In this document: positions 5,451 to 5,551 of the stretch, piece by piece
How the letters are laid out: each line of letters starts with the position of its first letter
Numbering within the stretch: the stretch's first letter is position 1
Origin: Methylomonas sp.
Lineage (GTDB): Bacteria; Pseudomonadota; Gammaproteobacteria; Methylococcales; Methylomonadaceae
Length of the DNA: 5,551 nucleotides
Assembly (NCBI GenBank): GCA_026989715.1
Contig: JALSIU010000053.1
Coordinates: 1-5,551, forward strand
Reading direction: 5' to 3'
Translations under genes and position numbers: made by a program
Notes under the pieces: generated by a model
The model's input: only the letters and a program-made list of their open reading frames with translations
Told to the model about the DNA's origin: nothing
The model's database searches: none

Positions 5451-5551
5451 GATCATGAGAAAATAGCATAATCCAAAGAAAGGGGTTATTCAATGAAACA
5501 ACAAAGCTTTGCCAGCCTAGCCTATGATAAAAAGAAAATCACCACGAAGCG
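5429..5551 (+). mobile_element. Left end of an IS5-family insertion sequence (runs off the window)
   Basis: A transposase start at 5493 is preceded by a short leader. The best candidate for the left end is GGAATTCCTGATTAAGTCC from 5429, preceded by TTAA (5425-5428), which fits the YTAR target of the IS5 group. Ends of the form GG...CTGATTAAGTC are familiar in that group (from memory, not searched). An alternative start is 5451, just after CTAG at 5447-5450, which is also a YTAR site. The right end lies beyond the window, so the target duplication cannot be confirmed. Confidence 0.65.
5493..5551 (+). CDS. IS5-family transposase, N-terminal fragment (cut by window edge)
   Basis: The ATG at 5493 is preceded by AGGGG (5481-5485) seven bases upstream. 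The 19 complete codons read MKQQSFASLAYDKKKITTK, after which the window ends. This is the usual opening of IS5-group DDE transposases: Met-Lys-Gln-Gln, then a short Ser/Ala/Phe stretch, then Lys/Thr/Arg-rich residues leading to the REKFL-type helix. The DDE catalytic residues are outside the window, so integrity cannot be judged. The short leader and position support a left-to-right element inserted at the end of the kinase gene. Confidence 0.75.
   Translation, partial: MKQQSFASLAYDKKKITTK

Overview
The window is a thiamin pyrimidine salvage locus from what looks like a gammaproteobacterium of moderate to low GC. The taxonomic reading rests on protein style and on the TPP-riboswitch/thiD arrangement. 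It is an inference, and I do not name a genus.

Layout: (1) At the left edge, on the minus strand, is the start of an IS200/IS605-type tnpA with subterminal hairpins. (2) Positions 122-366 form the leader of thiD. It holds a recognisable but altered TPP riboswitch (215-300), a possible degenerate second copy just upstream (121-189), and a small hairpin over the thiD ribosome binding site. (3) thiD (HMP/HMP-P kinase) is at 367-1200. (4) A 158-bp foldback MITE flanked by TTAA duplications sits between thiD and the next gene. (5) A tight operon follows: thiY (periplasmic pyrimidine-binding protein), tenA (aminopyrimidine aminohydrolase), thiZ (ABC ATPase) and thiX (ABC permease), joined by 1-4 nt stop/start overlaps. 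After a 23-nt gap comes a choline/thiamine-kinase-like phosphotransferase. (6) At the right edge, an IS5-family element begins. Its end appears to supply the last residues and the stop codon of the kinase gene.

How the genes work together: ThiY, ThiX and ThiZ would import a pyrimidine breakdown product of thiamin. TenA converts amino-HMP to HMP, and ThiD phosphorylates HMP to HMP-PP for thiamin phosphate synthesis. The deformylase (YlmB-type) that would act on the formylated substrate is not in the window. The trailing kinase could phosphorylate thiamin or a related alcohol, but its substrate cannot be read from sequence.

Main points of interest: the riboswitch lacks about 6 nt of the otherwise near-invariant P4/J4-5 strand; the thiD leader may hold a decayed tandem aptamer; a MITE has been inserted between riboswitch-thiD and the transporter operon; and the kinase C-terminus has been replaced by IS sequence.
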